Assembly: GCA_963691835.1 (NCBI GenBank)
Contig: OY829383.1
Span: 3,224,001 to 3,288,000 of the forward strand
Source of the DNA: G963691835 sp963691835
GTDB lineage: Bacteria > Pseudomonadota > Alphaproteobacteria > Thalassobaculales > Thalassobaculaceae
Direction: 5' to 3'
DNA length: 64,000 bases
The notes beneath the pieces are model-generated. The model did not search any database, was not told where the DNA came from, and saw only the letters and a program-made list of their open reading frames with translations. Shown piece after piece: positions 1 through 8,501 of this stretch (position 1 is the stretch's first letter; each line of letters opens with the position of its first letter). The position numbers and the translations under genes are program-made.

Positions 1-1
1 T

Positions 2-679
2 GGCGGATGTGCGGAGTTCATGGCCGAGGACGGTTGGGCCAAGTTTTTCCCGGACCGCACCCATGACGGCCGCCAGATCACGATGGGCAACATTCCGAAC
101 CTCCGGCCGGGGAGTGCGGTCACTTATCAGAGCTATGACAAGCCGTGGGCGAATGTCTCGAACAGCCCATTCCGTCTGTTTAAACACTATGTGCACGAAG
201 GCGGGATCTCCACGCCGATGATCGCGCATTGGCCCAAGCGGATCGCACCGCAGCGCTCAGCGCATGCGCCATGCCACGTCGTCGACGTCCTGCCAACGAT
301 CCTGGAAGCGACGGGCAGCCCCTATGTGTCGGAACTGGGAGGACATCCGATACAGCCGTTGCAAGGGGAGAGCTTTCTTCCGCTCCTGACGGATGGAGAC
401 TGGGAACGCTCCGGTCCGATCTTCTTCGAGCATGAGGGCAACTGCGCCATCCGCGACGGAGCCTTCAAACTTGTCCGCAAACACGGAGGGCCTTGGGAGC
501 TCTACGACATGGATGCGGACCGGACCGAGCTCAATGACCTTGCGGGCAAGAACGCGCCGTTAGAGCAGGACCTGCTAGGCCAGTACGAGTCCTGGTCCGT
601 CCGGACAGGGGTGATGGATTGGGACGTCGCGCTACCAAAGCTCTTGGAGGCTTGGAAAATCGGCTCGGCGGAAGGGTGA
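2..679 (+). CDS. Arylsulfatase family protein, C-terminal part (5' end outside window)
   Basis: The reading frame is open from base 2, so the gene starts before the window and only about 225 C-terminal residues are seen. The sequence reads GGCAEF, then an H-E-G-G-I-S-T-P motif (HEGGISTP) followed by AHWP and a VVDVLPTILE segment, and later FEHEGNCAIRDG and WELYDMDADRTELNDLA. This order is typical of the C-terminal half of type I sulfatases, which hydrolyse sulfate esters with a formylglycine in the (missing) N-terminal half. The catalytic C/S-x-P-x-R motif cannot be checked here. An internal ATG at 20 is unlikely to be the real start. The next gene follows on the same strand after about 90 bases. 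Confidence 0.85.
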   Translation, partial: GGCAEFMAEDGWAKFFPDRTHDGRQITMGNIPNLRPGSAVTYQSYDKPWANVSNSPFRLFKHYVHEGGISTPMIAHWPKRIAPQRSAHAPCHVVDVLPTILEATGSPYVSELGGHPIQPLQGESFLPLLTDGDWERSGPIFFEHEGNCAIRDGAFKLVRKHGGPWELYDMDADRTELNDLAGKNAPLEQDLLGQYESWSVRTGVMDWDVALPKLLEAWKIGSAEG

Positions 680-772
680 TATCTGTGGACGCTGCGTCCG
701 GCCGAAAGAAAGCGGCCCGAACGACGCGCTCCCCCTTTGACAACCGCGCACGCGGGCCCATCTGTCCAGCCC

Positions 773-1858
773 ATGGACTCACTCACGCAAGCAGTGTTGG
801 GATCGGTCATCGGCGTTGCGGTGGCCGGATCCCGTGTTGGCCCGCGGAAGGCAGCGGTCATGGGCGCGGTTCTCGGCACGGTTCCGGACCTCGACGTGAT
901 CTATCCTTACGGCGATCCGGTGTCCGACTTCGTCCTGCACCGTGGTGCTACCCATTCGCTGGTCGTCCATGCGGTGGTCACGCCGCTTTTCGCCGAACCG
1001 TTGGTTCGACTGTTTCAGGGGTTGAGGGATCATCGTGTCCTGACCTACGGAATGGTCTTCATAATACTCGCGACCCACGCGCTTTTGGACGCGATGACCG
1101 TCTATGGCACGAAGCTCTTGTGGCCACTGACGGACTATCCGTTCGGCTTGGGGTCGATGTTCATTATCGATCCTCTCTACACGCTGCCGCTGCTGGCCAT
1201 CGTGCTTTGGGCGTTCGCCCGGTCACAGATGACCTCCCGGCTGAAACGGTGGACCGCCACCGCACTGGTGGTCTCAACGGCCTATCTCGGCTGGTCCGCG
1301 GTCGGACAATCCATCGCAGAGGCGCGGGCCGCCGATGCCTTGGCCGCCAGAGGCATTGAGCCTGAGCGAACAATCGCCGGTCCCATGCCGTTCAACACGA
1401 CACTTTGGCGGGTGATCGCGATCGACGGCGACCGGTATATGAACGTCTATGTTCCATTGTTGGCCGATGCGGCGGCGGACAAGGTGTACGCGCACCCCAG
1501 GGGTACGGACCTTCCATTCTGCCTGGATGCCGTACCGATGGCCAAGACCGTCGACACGTTTTCCAAGGGTTTTGTTCGGTTCAAGCGGGAGGGCGATGCG
1601 CTTCTTATAGGTGACCTCCGTATGGGCGTGACGCCGAGCTTCGTTTTCGACTTCATTGTCGCGCGCTGGGACGGCGCCGCGTTCGTGCCCGTTCCACCCG
1701 AGCAGATCCGCTCTGATCGCACGGGCGAGGGAGATATCGACTGGCTCCTCGCGGGGATGGTTGGTGACCCCGGCGTCCGCTTGGTCGAAGCGTCGGCGCT
1801 GCTGGAAGAGGGTGGCGTGCGGCTGGCATCCGCGCCGCGAGGCGGTCCAACCTGTTGA
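773..1858 (+). CDS. Metal-dependent hydrolase of the YdjM (LexA-binding, inner-membrane) family
   Basis: The N-terminus MDSLTQAVLGSVIG, then a D-L-D segment, the HRGATHSL motif and the later THALLDAMTVYG motif are the signature of the YdjM/DUF457 family of predicted membrane-bound metal-dependent hydrolases; the conserved His and Asp residues are the predicted metal ligands. Several hydrophobic segments between about residues 60 and 180 suggest an inner-membrane protein, and the C-terminal half is soluble. I chose the ATG at 773 instead of 737 because family members begin at MDSLTQ. The substrate is unknown. It lies alone between the sulfatase and the HTTM pair. Confidence 0.8.
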   Translation: MDSLTQAVLGSVIGVAVAGSRVGPRKAAVMGAVLGTVPDLDVIYPYGDPVSDFVLHRGATHSLVVHAVVTPLFAEPLVRLFQGLRDHRVLTYGMVFIILATHALLDAMTVYGTKLLWPLTDYPFGLGSMFIIDPLYTLPLLAIVLWAFARSQMTSRLKRWTATALVVSTAYLGWSAVGQSIAEARAADALAARGIEPERTIAGPMPFNTTLWRVIAIDGDRYMNVYVPLLADAAADKVYAHPRGTDLPFCLDAVPMAKTVDTFSKGFVRFKREGDALLIGDLRMGVTPSFVFDFIVARWDGAAFVPVPPEQIRSDRTGEGDIDWLLAGMVGDPGVRLVEASALLEEGGVRLASAPRGGPTC

Positions 1859-1944
1859 ATCGATATTCAGATCCGGCTTGCCTGACCGGGCTTTTCTGAT
1901 GATCCTCTTCCGCGGATGAGGACAACAGTGAAACGGGGCAGGGC

Positions 1945-2412
1945 ATGGTGATCGGCGCCGCGACGGCAGTATTGCGTGTCTTCAAACTGCTTCTGCCCGC
2001 GCTTTTTCCGTCCTGGCGCTTCTTTGACGTCATCGCGCCCTCACCCAGGATCAAGATCGCCTTTGTAGAGAAACCCGAGGATCAGGGAGACCTCTGGCGA
2101 CCAGTGCGTCCCCCGCCGGCACGGCTGTCGTCATCGAATCTGGTGTCCCGCTTCTTCTGGAACCCCCACTGGAACGAGACGCTCTTCATGGCGAGCTGCG
2201 CGGAGCGGCTGATTCAGAACCCGACGGAGCACAGCAGCCGTGAGATTGAGAGCCGCATCCGCGCGGATCTGGCCGCCGAGGTGCCCGAAGAAGAGCGTCG
2301 CCCGTTCTTCCGCTTCCGGCTTGTTTTCGTGAGCCGTTTCGAGGGTGAGATCCGGCGGGATGTGACATTCCTGTCCCCCGCCTTTCCGTCGGGCAACCCG
2401 GCCCAGCCATGA
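1945..2412 (+). CDS. Conserved hypothetical partner of the HTTM-type membrane protein
   Basis: A 155-residue protein with a hydrophobic N-terminal stretch (AATAVLRVFKLLLPALF) followed by a soluble, Arg-rich part. I recognise no catalytic motif. Its stop overlaps the start of the next gene in an ATGA junction (2409-2412), so the two are almost certainly translated together. Small partner genes of this kind sit beside HTTM or DoxX-like membrane proteins, which suggests a joint membrane function, but that is inference from position. A GGGGCAGG stretch just upstream of 1945 is an acceptable ribosome binding site. Confidence 0.65.
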   Translation: MVIGAATAVLRVFKLLLPALFPSWRFFDVIAPSPRIKIAFVEKPEDQGDLWRPVRPPPARLSSSNLVSRFFWNPHWNETLFMASCAERLIQNPTEHSSREIESRIRADLAAEVPEEERRPFFRFRLVFVSRFEGEIRRDVTFLSPAFPSGNPAQP

Positions 2413-3101
2413 GCCTGGAGGATGCGATACGGTGGACGGAAGTCCTGCTCGCCGTCGCTCTCATCCAACAAAGCCTCGAGCACATCTTCGGCGGGCTCCG
2501 CGACGAACGTGCCTACTATCTTCCCCGCCTCGCGCTGAGCCTTCTGCTGCTGGCGGGATGGGAGACCCAATGGGTGTCGGTTGGCTTGTTTGTGAGCGCA
2601 CTGTTCATCTTGCACCGCTTCCAAGGCCCCTATAACGGCGGCAGTGACCTTATGAGCCTCTTGGTCATCACCTGCCTGTGCCTTGTGCACCTGATGCCGA
2701 CCCCGCAGTGGCAGGAGTATGTTCTGGCGTATCTGGCGTTGCAGCTCATCTTCTCGTACTTCAAATCGGGCTGGTCAAAGGTCATCCACAAGGACTGGCG
2801 GACCGGCCGTGCGCTGCTGGATGTGTTCGCCTTCTCCACCTATCCGGTGAGCGAGGATACCCGCGCCTGGCTGGAGCGGTCGTTCCTCCTCTTCCTGATG
2901 GCCTGGGCGGTCGTTCTGTTCGAGCTGCTGTTCCCGCTGGTCATGATTTCCCAGACCCTTCTGTTCGCCGGGCTGGCCGTCGCTTTCGCCTTCCACGTGG
3001 CCAACTATGCGCTCTTCGGGTTCAACCGGTTTGTCTGGATATGGGTCGCGGCGTATCCGTCACTCATCTGGCTGCAGTCCCGGCTTGATGGGGTTTGGTG
3101 A
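2409..3101 (+). CDS. HTTM-like (horizontally transferred transmembrane) domain protein
   Basis: A 230-residue polytopic membrane protein with about six or seven hydrophobic segments. The YFKSGWSKVIHKDWRTG segment followed by a long hydrophobic stretch matches the y-x-x-S-G-x-S-K motif of HTTM-domain proteins, relatives of the vitamin K-dependent carboxylase membrane domain. Bacterial HTTM proteins have no firmly assigned reaction, so none is proposed. The start codon overlaps the stop of the upstream small gene (ATGA), giving a two-gene operon. Confidence 0.7.
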   Translation: MSLEDAIRWTEVLLAVALIQQSLEHIFGGLRDERAYYLPRLALSLLLLAGWETQWVSVGLFVSALFILHRFQGPYNGGSDLMSLLVITCLCLVHLMPTPQWQEYVLAYLALQLIFSYFKSGWSKVIHKDWRTGRALLDVFAFSTYPVSEDTRAWLERSFLLFLMAWAVVLFELLFPLVMISQTLLFAGLAVAFAFHVANYALFGFNRFVWIWVAAYPSLIWLQSRLDGVW

Positions 3102-3117
3102 GCCGATGGGACGCCCC

Positions 3118-3158
3118 CCATTGTCATTTGCTCTCCCAGATCCGATTTCCATTGTCAT
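3118..3158 (+). repeat. Direct repeat CCATTGTCAT x2 upstream of the cyclase gene
   Basis: The 10-mer CCATTGTCAT occurs at 3118-3127 and again at 3149-3158, 31 bases apart, that is three helical turns. It lies 28 bases upstream of the cyclase start codon. A CTCCCA/TGGGAG inverted pair overlaps the second copy. It may be an operator, but there is no independent evidence. Confidence 0.4.
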
Positions 3159-3185
3159 GGGAGAAAACAATCGACAGGCAGCGAG

Positions 3186-4505
3186 ATGACCGACGGGCAG
3201 AAGCGCGCCGACACCGAAGAGCTGTTCTACGCCGCCGAGCAGGCGGGTTTGAAGATCGCCATCAAGGGCCGTTTGGCGACGTTGCTCGTTGTCGGCTCCT
3301 TTATGGCCATTTCCCGGGGGCAGGACAGGGCGCTCGATTTCATTCTGGCCACGCTCCTGTTCATGGCGCTGGGTGTCGCCCATCACTTCATCATTGGCTC
3401 CAGTTACGACCGGCGATGGGTGAAGTATGTCTTTATCGGCATCGATATCGCGCTTCTGTCGGCGGCGGTCGCTCTGCTGCCCGCGACACCAGAGGTGGAG
3501 GTGCCGCAGAATCTGATCTTCCGGTTCAACGTGTTTCCCTTCTATTTCCTGTTTCTTGCGGTGGCCGCTTTCAGTTTCTCGCCGGGTTTGGTTTTGTGGG
3601 CGGGGACGGCCGGTGCTTTCGGATGGATGTCGGCCTATGCCTGGATCCGATCGGGCATGGAGCAGGCCATCGGATGGACGGACATACCCAAAGGGGCGAC
3701 GACCCAGCAGTTCCTCGAGATCGTGCTTAGCCCCAACTTTTCGCCCATGGGCAGCCGTATCCAGGAAGCCGGGATCTATTTCGTGGTGGCCATCCTGATC
3801 GCAATCGTGATGCACAGGGCCCGCCAGACCGTCCGCCGGCAGTTGGAGGCGGAGCGCGGGATTGCCGCGATCTCGCAGATGTTTGGCCGTTTCGTTCCAT
3901 CCGCCGTCGCGGACTCTATGATCCAGGACGAGGGCGTTCTCGACCCAGTCGAACGGAATGCCACGGTGCTGTTCACCGATGTCGCGGGCTTCACGAGCTT
4001 GACGGAGTCCAAAGGGCCGCACGCCATCGTCGACACCTGCAACGCCTTCTTCGATGCCGCATCCGAAATTATCGGCCGTCATAACGGCGTCGTCACCCAG
4101 TTCCAGGGAGATGCCGTGCTGGCGACATTCAATGTTCCGCTGGAAGATCCGGATCATGCGCGAAACGCCCTACAGGCCGCGACGGAACTCCTGGAGCTTG
4201 TCGACACACAGACGTTTGGGGGCGAGAAACTGGGAATCCGGATCGGACTCAGCTCTGGCAGGCTCGTGGCCGGCAATATCGGCGGCGGCGGCCGTCAGAG
4301 CTATACGGTCTACGGCGACCCGGTGAACCTTGCCGCCCGGCTGGAGGCGATGAACAAGGAACATGGAACGTCTCTCCTGCTGTCCCAGTCGACGGCGGAG
4401 TTGGTCCAGGGCGCGGACCTGCGGAAGATCGGCGAAACCGACGTCAGAGGTCTGAGCGAGCCGATCGGCGTCTACTCCGTGACGGGATCCGCTCATTTGG
4501 CCTGA
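3186..4505 (+). CDS. Membrane-anchored class III adenylate/guanylate cyclase
   Basis: 439 residues. The N-terminal ~210 residues contain five or six hydrophobic segments (membrane anchor), and a linker leads to a C-terminal class III nucleotide cyclase domain from about residue 255. FTDVAGFTSL carries the first metal-binding Asp and QFQGDAVLATF the second; VYGDPVNLAARLE carries the transition-state Asn and Arg. The positions that normally choose the purine read Gln in TQFQGD (usually Lys for ATP) and Ser in RQSYT (usually Asp for ATP, Cys for GTP), so substrate choice cannot be called by motif. The layout resembles alphaproteobacterial cyclases with a six-helix anchor. It appears monocistronic, converging on the GST gene. 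Confidence 0.9.
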   Translation: MTDGQKRADTEELFYAAEQAGLKIAIKGRLATLLVVGSFMAISRGQDRALDFILATLLFMALGVAHHFIIGSSYDRRWVKYVFIGIDIALLSAAVALLPATPEVEVPQNLIFRFNVFPFYFLFLAVAAFSFSPGLVLWAGTAGAFGWMSAYAWIRSGMEQAIGWTDIPKGATTQQFLEIVLSPNFSPMGSRIQEAGIYFVVAILIAIVMHRARQTVRRQLEAERGIAAISQMFGRFVPSAVADSMIQDEGVLDPVERNATVLFTDVAGFTSLTESKGPHAIVDTCNAFFDAASEIIGRHNGVVTQFQGDAVLATFNVPLEDPDHARNALQAATELLELVDTQTFGGEKLGIRIGLSSGRLVAGNIGGGGRQSYTVYGDPVNLAARLEAMNKEHGTSLLLSQSTAELVQGADLRKIGETDVRGLSEPIGVYSVTGSAHLA

Positions 4506-4522
4506 AAGCTATAAGACTAAGC

Positions 4523-5218
4523 TTAGGTTACAAATCGGTTCGCGTCGGGCATATGGCTGGGCAGCGCGCGCTGCAGCACCCGTGCCGCGGCGATGACGTA
4601 GTCGGCATCGGGCGTGGGATAACGTAAGTCAGAGGCCAAGTATGCCGCGATGCCCGGGTGAGAGACGACCGCCTCATACATGGACTTCAGGCGAGGGGTG
4701 TTCTCCAGAATCTCGGGGCGCCACTCCAGATAGAGGCTGATCGCCTCGGACAGCACAATGTCGGCGAAGGTCATGCTATCGGCCGCGCAAAAGCCGGAGT
4801 TCTGCTCCTCGAGGCGTGCTTCGAAGCGGTGACCGAACTTGGCGAACCGTGCTTCCAGATCGGCGATGGCGATCTCAAGGCTGGGCTTGAACGGCACCTG
4901 GATGGCCGTTTCCGCGAAGTCGGCGGCCACGCCCGCGATCAGGTCGCACCACATGGCATCCGTATCGTTGGCACCATAGAAGCCGCCCCGCCGCGCCAGG
5001 TACCGGATCATGGCCGAGGATTGACTGAGATTGAGCCCGTCGATCTCCAGCAGCGGCATCTGGTCGAACGGCAGTTTTCCCGTGGCCCGGAGCGCGCTCA
5101 TCGCCTCCGGGGTGTCGATCGGCATGTTGATGAACGCGATACCCGACGCGGCGAGCATCCATCGGGTCGTTTCCGCGCGGCCTCGACCGCGAAAGTAGGT
5201 CAGTCTGGCGACCGTCAC
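4523..5218 (-). CDS. Glutathione S-transferase family protein
   Basis: 231 residues. The N-terminus ARLTYFRGRGRAETTRWML resembles the thioredoxin-fold start of sigma/alpha-like GSTs, with a Tyr near residue 8 as candidate catalytic residue and RGRGRAE replacing a Cys/Ser motif. The glutathione-binding QSSAMIRYLA segment (usually [E/Q]S-x-A-I) follows at about residue 65, and the C-terminal half is helical. It lies 42 bases downstream of the cupin gene on the same strand and is probably co-transcribed with it, under the divergent IclR-type regulator. The substrate is unknown. Confidence 0.85.
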   Translation of the reverse strand: MTVARLTYFRGRGRAETTRWMLAASGIAFINMPIDTPEAMSALRATGKLPFDQMPLLEIDGLNLSQSSAMIRYLARRGGFYGANDTDAMWCDLIAGVAADFAETAIQVPFKPSLEIAIADLEARFAKFGHRFEARLEEQNSGFCAADSMTFADIVLSEAISLYLEWRPEILENTPRLKSMYEAVVSHPGIAAYLASDLRYPTPDADYVIAAARVLQRALPSHMPDANRFVT

Positions 5219-5260
5219 GGCACCCTCCCGAGAAACAAGGTTTTGGAGATGAGCCGGCGC

Positions 5261-5788
5261 CTAGCGGATGAACTGCTTCACATAGTCGGCACCAAGGCCG
5301 ACCGCTTCGAAATGCGCGCGGCACAAATCGATCTTCGTGAACACATCCTCGTAGCCGAGATGATTGCCGTCCGGGTCGACGTAGTACATCACGCCGTTCA
5401 CCTGGAAGAAGGTGATCATTTCCTCAACGTCATCGGGCACGACCAGCGTATGGGTTTCCCCCGGCGGCTCGAACACGTAGGAGCCTTCCGTCGCTTCCCA
5501 GTCATGCTCCAGATAGTGCCACCGTCCCTTCAGCACGAGACCGTGCACGGCGTTCGGATGCCGGTGACGGGAGAGCACGCCTGATTTGGTCACCCGCAGC
5601 AGGTTCATCCAATACCCTTGGGAGACGTTCAGACACAGGGGGCGGAAGTAGACGTTCTCCGCCTGCCGAACCCAGAGCCGGTCATCCTGCGGGATGGCAT
5701 GCGGCACCACGATTTCAGGAAGCGCGTCCGCCGGCATCGGATGTTGGTAGGGAACCATGGGCGTCTCGTCTTTCTGGACCAGCGGCAT
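5261..5788 (-). CDS. Cupin-domain dioxygenase-like protein (2,4'-dihydroxyacetophenone dioxygenase type)
   Basis: 175 residues with a single cupin fold. The RHRHPNAVHG segment provides the G-x5-H-x-H metal ligands, and FEPPGETHTLVVPDD provides the later Glu and His. The overall pattern, with QVNGVMYYVDPDG near the C-terminus, resembles the 2,4'-dihydroxyacetophenone dioxygenase/ChrR-like cupins that cleave C-C bonds next to a carbonyl. I chose ATG at 5788 because AAGGAGG lies 6 bases upstream; a start 12 codons earlier would run into the operator region. It leads a likely cupin-GST operon divergent from an IclR regulator, so control by an aromatic or keto compound is plausible. Confidence 0.75.
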   Translation of the reverse strand: MPLVQKDETPMVPYQHPMPADALPEIVVPHAIPQDDRLWVRQAENVYFRPLCLNVSQGYWMNLLRVTKSGVLSRHRHPNAVHGLVLKGRWHYLEHDWEATEGSYVFEPPGETHTLVVPDDVEEMITFFQVNGVMYYVDPDGNHLGYEDVFTKIDLCRAHFEAVGLGADYVKQFIR

Positions 5789-5818
5789 GGCTTTCCTCCT
5801 TGTCGATTTCCAGTTTGA

Positions 5819-5851
5819 CCACAATGTGGATAAGTGTTTATATTATGGACA
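5819..5851. promoter_or_regulatory. Candidate IclR-type operator between divergent cupin and regulator genes
   Basis: CCACA-A-TGTGG (5819-5829) is a perfect dyad. It overlaps a longer imperfect one, TGTGGATAA (5825-5833) and TTATGGACA (5843-5851), whose arms match at 7 of 9 positions with a 9-base spacer. The region is AT-rich compared with its surroundings and sits between the two divergent starts (5788 and 5932), where an IclR regulator would be expected to bind. Confidence 0.5.
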
Positions 5852-5931
5852 AACTAAAGTGTCATGAGTTGTGCGTCAAGCGTGGACCGCTTGGCCCTGC
5901 CGTTCGCACACTCTCAGGGATAGGTGAGGTC

Positions 5932-6699
5932 ATGAGTGTTCCGAAGGTGCAGGGCGCACAGAGTTTCGGACGGGCGGTCAGTGTGCTCACCCTCATCGCG
6001 GATGCGCCGGCACCGCCGACGATGGCCGATCTTGCCAAGCGCAGCGATCTTACCCGCCCGACGCTCTACCGGATCATCGCGTCGTTGGAGGCAGAGGATC
6101 TGATCTCTCAGACACCGGACCACCGGTTCGTGACCGGCCCGCGTTTGATCACATTGGCACACCGAGCCCTGATGCAATCCGATGTCCGCCGGATCGCGAG
6201 AGGGGAACTTGAGACTCTTCGGGACGATACGGACGAAACGGTCCATCTAGCGGTCCGCAGTCAGTCGGAGATGGTCTACATCGATAAGATCGAAACGACG
6301 CAGGCCGTTCGAATGACTTCCGAAATCGGCTCCCGCGTGGCAATGCACTCGAGTTCCGTGGGCCGCGCGTATCTTGCAGGTCTTCCGGAGGCACAAAGCA
6401 CAGCCCTCCTCAACCAACTCAAACTTCACAAAGTGACGGAACGAACCCAGACGGACAAAGCCCGGCTTTTGGAGATGATCGCCGCCGCACGGACGCGTGG
6501 TTACAGCCACGAGGCAGAGGAGAATGAAGCGGGCGTAGTCTGTTTCGGCGCTCCCATCCTTGGCCCGGGCGGTGCGCCGGTGGCAGCGGTCAGCGTCTCC
6601 GTACCCGTGTACAGGCTCTCCGCGGAGTCAAAGACGTACTGGGGTCCGTTGATCACCTGTTGCCGAGAGATATCGAGGCAATCCGGATACATCGACTGA
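5932..6699 (+). CDS. IclR family transcriptional regulator
   Basis: 255 residues from the ATG at 5932 (MSVPKVQGAQSFGRAV). An N-terminal winged helix-turn-helix (MADLAKRSDLTRPTLYRIIA) is followed by the IclR effector-binding domain, recognisable from LAVRSQSEMVYIDKIE, SRVAMHSSSVGRAYLA and the C-terminal GAPILGPGGAPVAAVSVSVP segment. I preferred the internal ATG because the preceding 44 codons have no family match and cross the candidate operator. It is transcribed divergently from the cupin-GST operon and probably controls it and itself. Confidence 0.9.
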   Translation: MSVPKVQGAQSFGRAVSVLTLIADAPAPPTMADLAKRSDLTRPTLYRIIASLEAEDLISQTPDHRFVTGPRLITLAHRALMQSDVRRIARGELETLRDDTDETVHLAVRSQSEMVYIDKIETTQAVRMTSEIGSRVAMHSSSVGRAYLAGLPEAQSTALLNQLKLHKVTERTQTDKARLLEMIAAARTRGYSHEAEENEAGVVCFGAPILGPGGAPVAAVSVSVPVYRLSAESKTYWGPLITCCREISRQSGYID

Positions 6700-6736
6700 T
6701 CCAGGGCCATTCCTGATCTTGATCCGCCGTCGTTGG

Positions 6737-7555
6737 TTAGCCCGCCCGCCGCCAGACAACGGGCCAAAGTTCGCTGTCGAGCGGACCGTCCGCTGGAATG
6801 TCGGGAAGAGGCGGCATGTGTTGAACGCCGTCGTGCGGATAGAAACGGGCGTCGTCACCTGTCCATCTGGAGACATAGGCCCGCCGTCGCCGGTCGGCAC
6901 GGGAATTCCCTGGTGCGTAGTGCACCAGCAATCCATGGTGAACCGTGCAGTCGCCCGGCTCTAACTCAAAGGACACGATGTCGTGTTTATCCCGCTCCGC
7001 TTCGATATCGGGGACGGGAGACAGGTCCTCACTGAAGGAGACGGTGCCGCTGAACGAGGCTGGCTTCAGCCGCTTGCCCCAGCGGTGAGAGCCTTTGACG
7101 TACTCGACAGCGCCGCTTTCCCGGGTAACCGGGTCCAGCGCGAGCCAGAGTGTGCAGACATCATCGCCCAGGACCGGCCAGTAGGGCATGTCATGGTGCC
7201 AAGGGGTCTCCACGTCCGTCCCCGGCTCTTTGATAAGCCATTGATCAAAGTAGATGTTGTTCTTCGACGCCCTCATCAACTGGCCAACGATCCTGGAGGC
7301 GCCCGAGTTGAAGACGAAATCCCGGCACAGCTCGTTGCGCCGCCAGACAAACGTGTCAAAGAAGAACCGGCCAGGTTTGTCCTTCAGTTCAGCGATCTCA
7401 AGCACAAGATCCGTGGGTTCGGCCGCCATGCTTTCTTCCGCCGCATCCCGCAGACGCTCAACCTGGCCCTCGTCGAACAACCCTCTCAGGCAGACGATCC
7501 CATCTTCCTGAAAAGTCCGGATCTCATCTTCGGTGATGTCTCTCGTTACCAGCAT
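6737..7555 (-). CDS. Phytanoyl-CoA dioxygenase (PhyH) family protein, second of a tandem pair
   Basis: 272 residues beginning MLVTRDITEDEIRTFQEDG. It has the Fe(II)/2-oxoglutarate dioxygenase ligands HxD in WHHDMPYWP and the distal His in CTVHHGLLVH, with RRRAYVSRW providing the 2-oxoglutarate-binding Arg. Its ATG shares a base with the TAA of the upstream paralogue (TAATG at 7553-7557), so translation is probably coupled. The two proteins are clearly related throughout, which points to a tandem duplication, perhaps working as a pair. The substrate is unknown. Confidence 0.88.
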   Translation of the reverse strand: MLVTRDITEDEIRTFQEDGIVCLRGLFDEGQVERLRDAAEESMAAEPTDLVLEIAELKDKPGRFFFDTFVWRRNELCRDFVFNSGASRIVGQLMRASKNNIYFDQWLIKEPGTDVETPWHHDMPYWPVLGDDVCTLWLALDPVTRESGAVEYVKGSHRWGKRLKPASFSGTVSFSEDLSPVPDIEAERDKHDIVSFELEPGDCTVHHGLLVHYAPGNSRADRRRRAYVSRWTGDDARFYPHDGVQHMPPLPDIPADGPLDSELWPVVWRRAG

Positions 7556-8370
7556 TAGGCCCGCTCCCAGACACGCGGCCAAAGGGTGCTGTCCAAGGGC
7601 GCCCCGGCGGCAATGTCCGGATCCCGCAGCATGCGCTGGATGTCTGGACGGGGGTCGTAGACCACATCATCGCCGGCCCAACGGGTGACATACGCCCGCC
7701 GCCGCCGATCCTTGCGCTTGTTGCCACCGGCCGCATGGACCAGAAGGCCGTGGTGCAATGTACAGTCGCCAGGCTGATAGTCGTAACGGATGAACTCGAA
7801 CTCGTCCCGCCGGGCGTCGATATCCGGCACTTCCGGTTCGTCCGTGACGTATGTCGAATGCCCGCCGAAGGCGATCGGCTTAAAGCGCTGCCCCCATTTG
7901 TGGGAGCCTTTGACAAACTCCATCGAACCGCTGTCCTCAGTCACCTCGTCAAGCGCCAGCCAAAGCGTTGCAACCTGATCCCCCTTGATGGGCCAATAGG
8001 TGAGGTCGTGATGCCAAACTGTCGGCTCCTCGGTCAGAGGCTCTTTGACCAGCAGTTGGTCGAACACGATGTTCATCTTCGCCGAACGGATGACGTTGGC
8101 TGCGATTTTCGCGGCTGGCGAGTTGTACACGAAGTCTTTGAAGATCTCGTCCCGGTGCCAGATGAAGGTCTCGGTAAAGAATTCACCAGGGTCCTTGTCA
8201 CCGGACAGGTCATGGGAGAGCTCGCCGGGGTTCTCCTTGATGTGGTCGACCCGTTTTCGGAGAGTCTCGACCAACTCCGGGCTAAAGAAGCCCGGCAAGT
8301 GAACCACGCCGTCCTCCTCATATGTCCGGCGTTCTTCCTCGGTTATCTCTCGGATCGGGTGAACTGACAC
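7555..8370 (-). CDS. Phytanoyl-CoA dioxygenase (PhyH) family protein, first of a tandem pair
   Basis: 271 residues. I placed the start at a GTG (8370; reads MSVHPIREITEEE) preceded by GAGGTGAGG; the open frame continues 79 codons further upstream but that extension has no family match and overlaps the racemase gene. The Fe ligands are in WHHDLTYWP (HxD) and CTLHHGLLVH (His), and RRRAYVTRW supplies the 2-oxoglutarate Arg. It lies 131 bases downstream of the racemase homologue and overlaps the second PhyH gene by one base, forming a three-gene cluster. Confidence 0.87.
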   Translation of the reverse strand: MSVHPIREITEEERRTYEEDGVVHLPGFFSPELVETLRKRVDHIKENPGELSHDLSGDKDPGEFFTETFIWHRDEIFKDFVYNSPAAKIAANVIRSAKMNIVFDQLLVKEPLTEEPTVWHHDLTYWPIKGDQVATLWLALDEVTEDSGSMEFVKGSHKWGQRFKPIAFGGHSTYVTDEPEVPDIDARRDEFEFIRYDYQPGDCTLHHGLLVHAAGGNKRKDRRRRAYVTRWAGDDVVYDPRPDIQRMLRDPDIAAGAPLDSTLWPRVWERA

Positions 8371-8501
8371 AGTCCTCACCTCGCAGAAATCAGGTTCGTG
8401 TTTGTGGAATCTCTCGAGCGTCAGTAGACCAAAAAGCACAAACCTGGTCGAGGTTCGACTCTTCTGCGATCTAGCAACGGCGTCTTTCCGCTGAGGCCTC
8501 G

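Noticed and set aside
3060..4157. 365-codon minus-strand frame opposite the cyclase
   Set aside because: Shadow of the cyclase gene; it crosses the intergenic gap without a plausible start.
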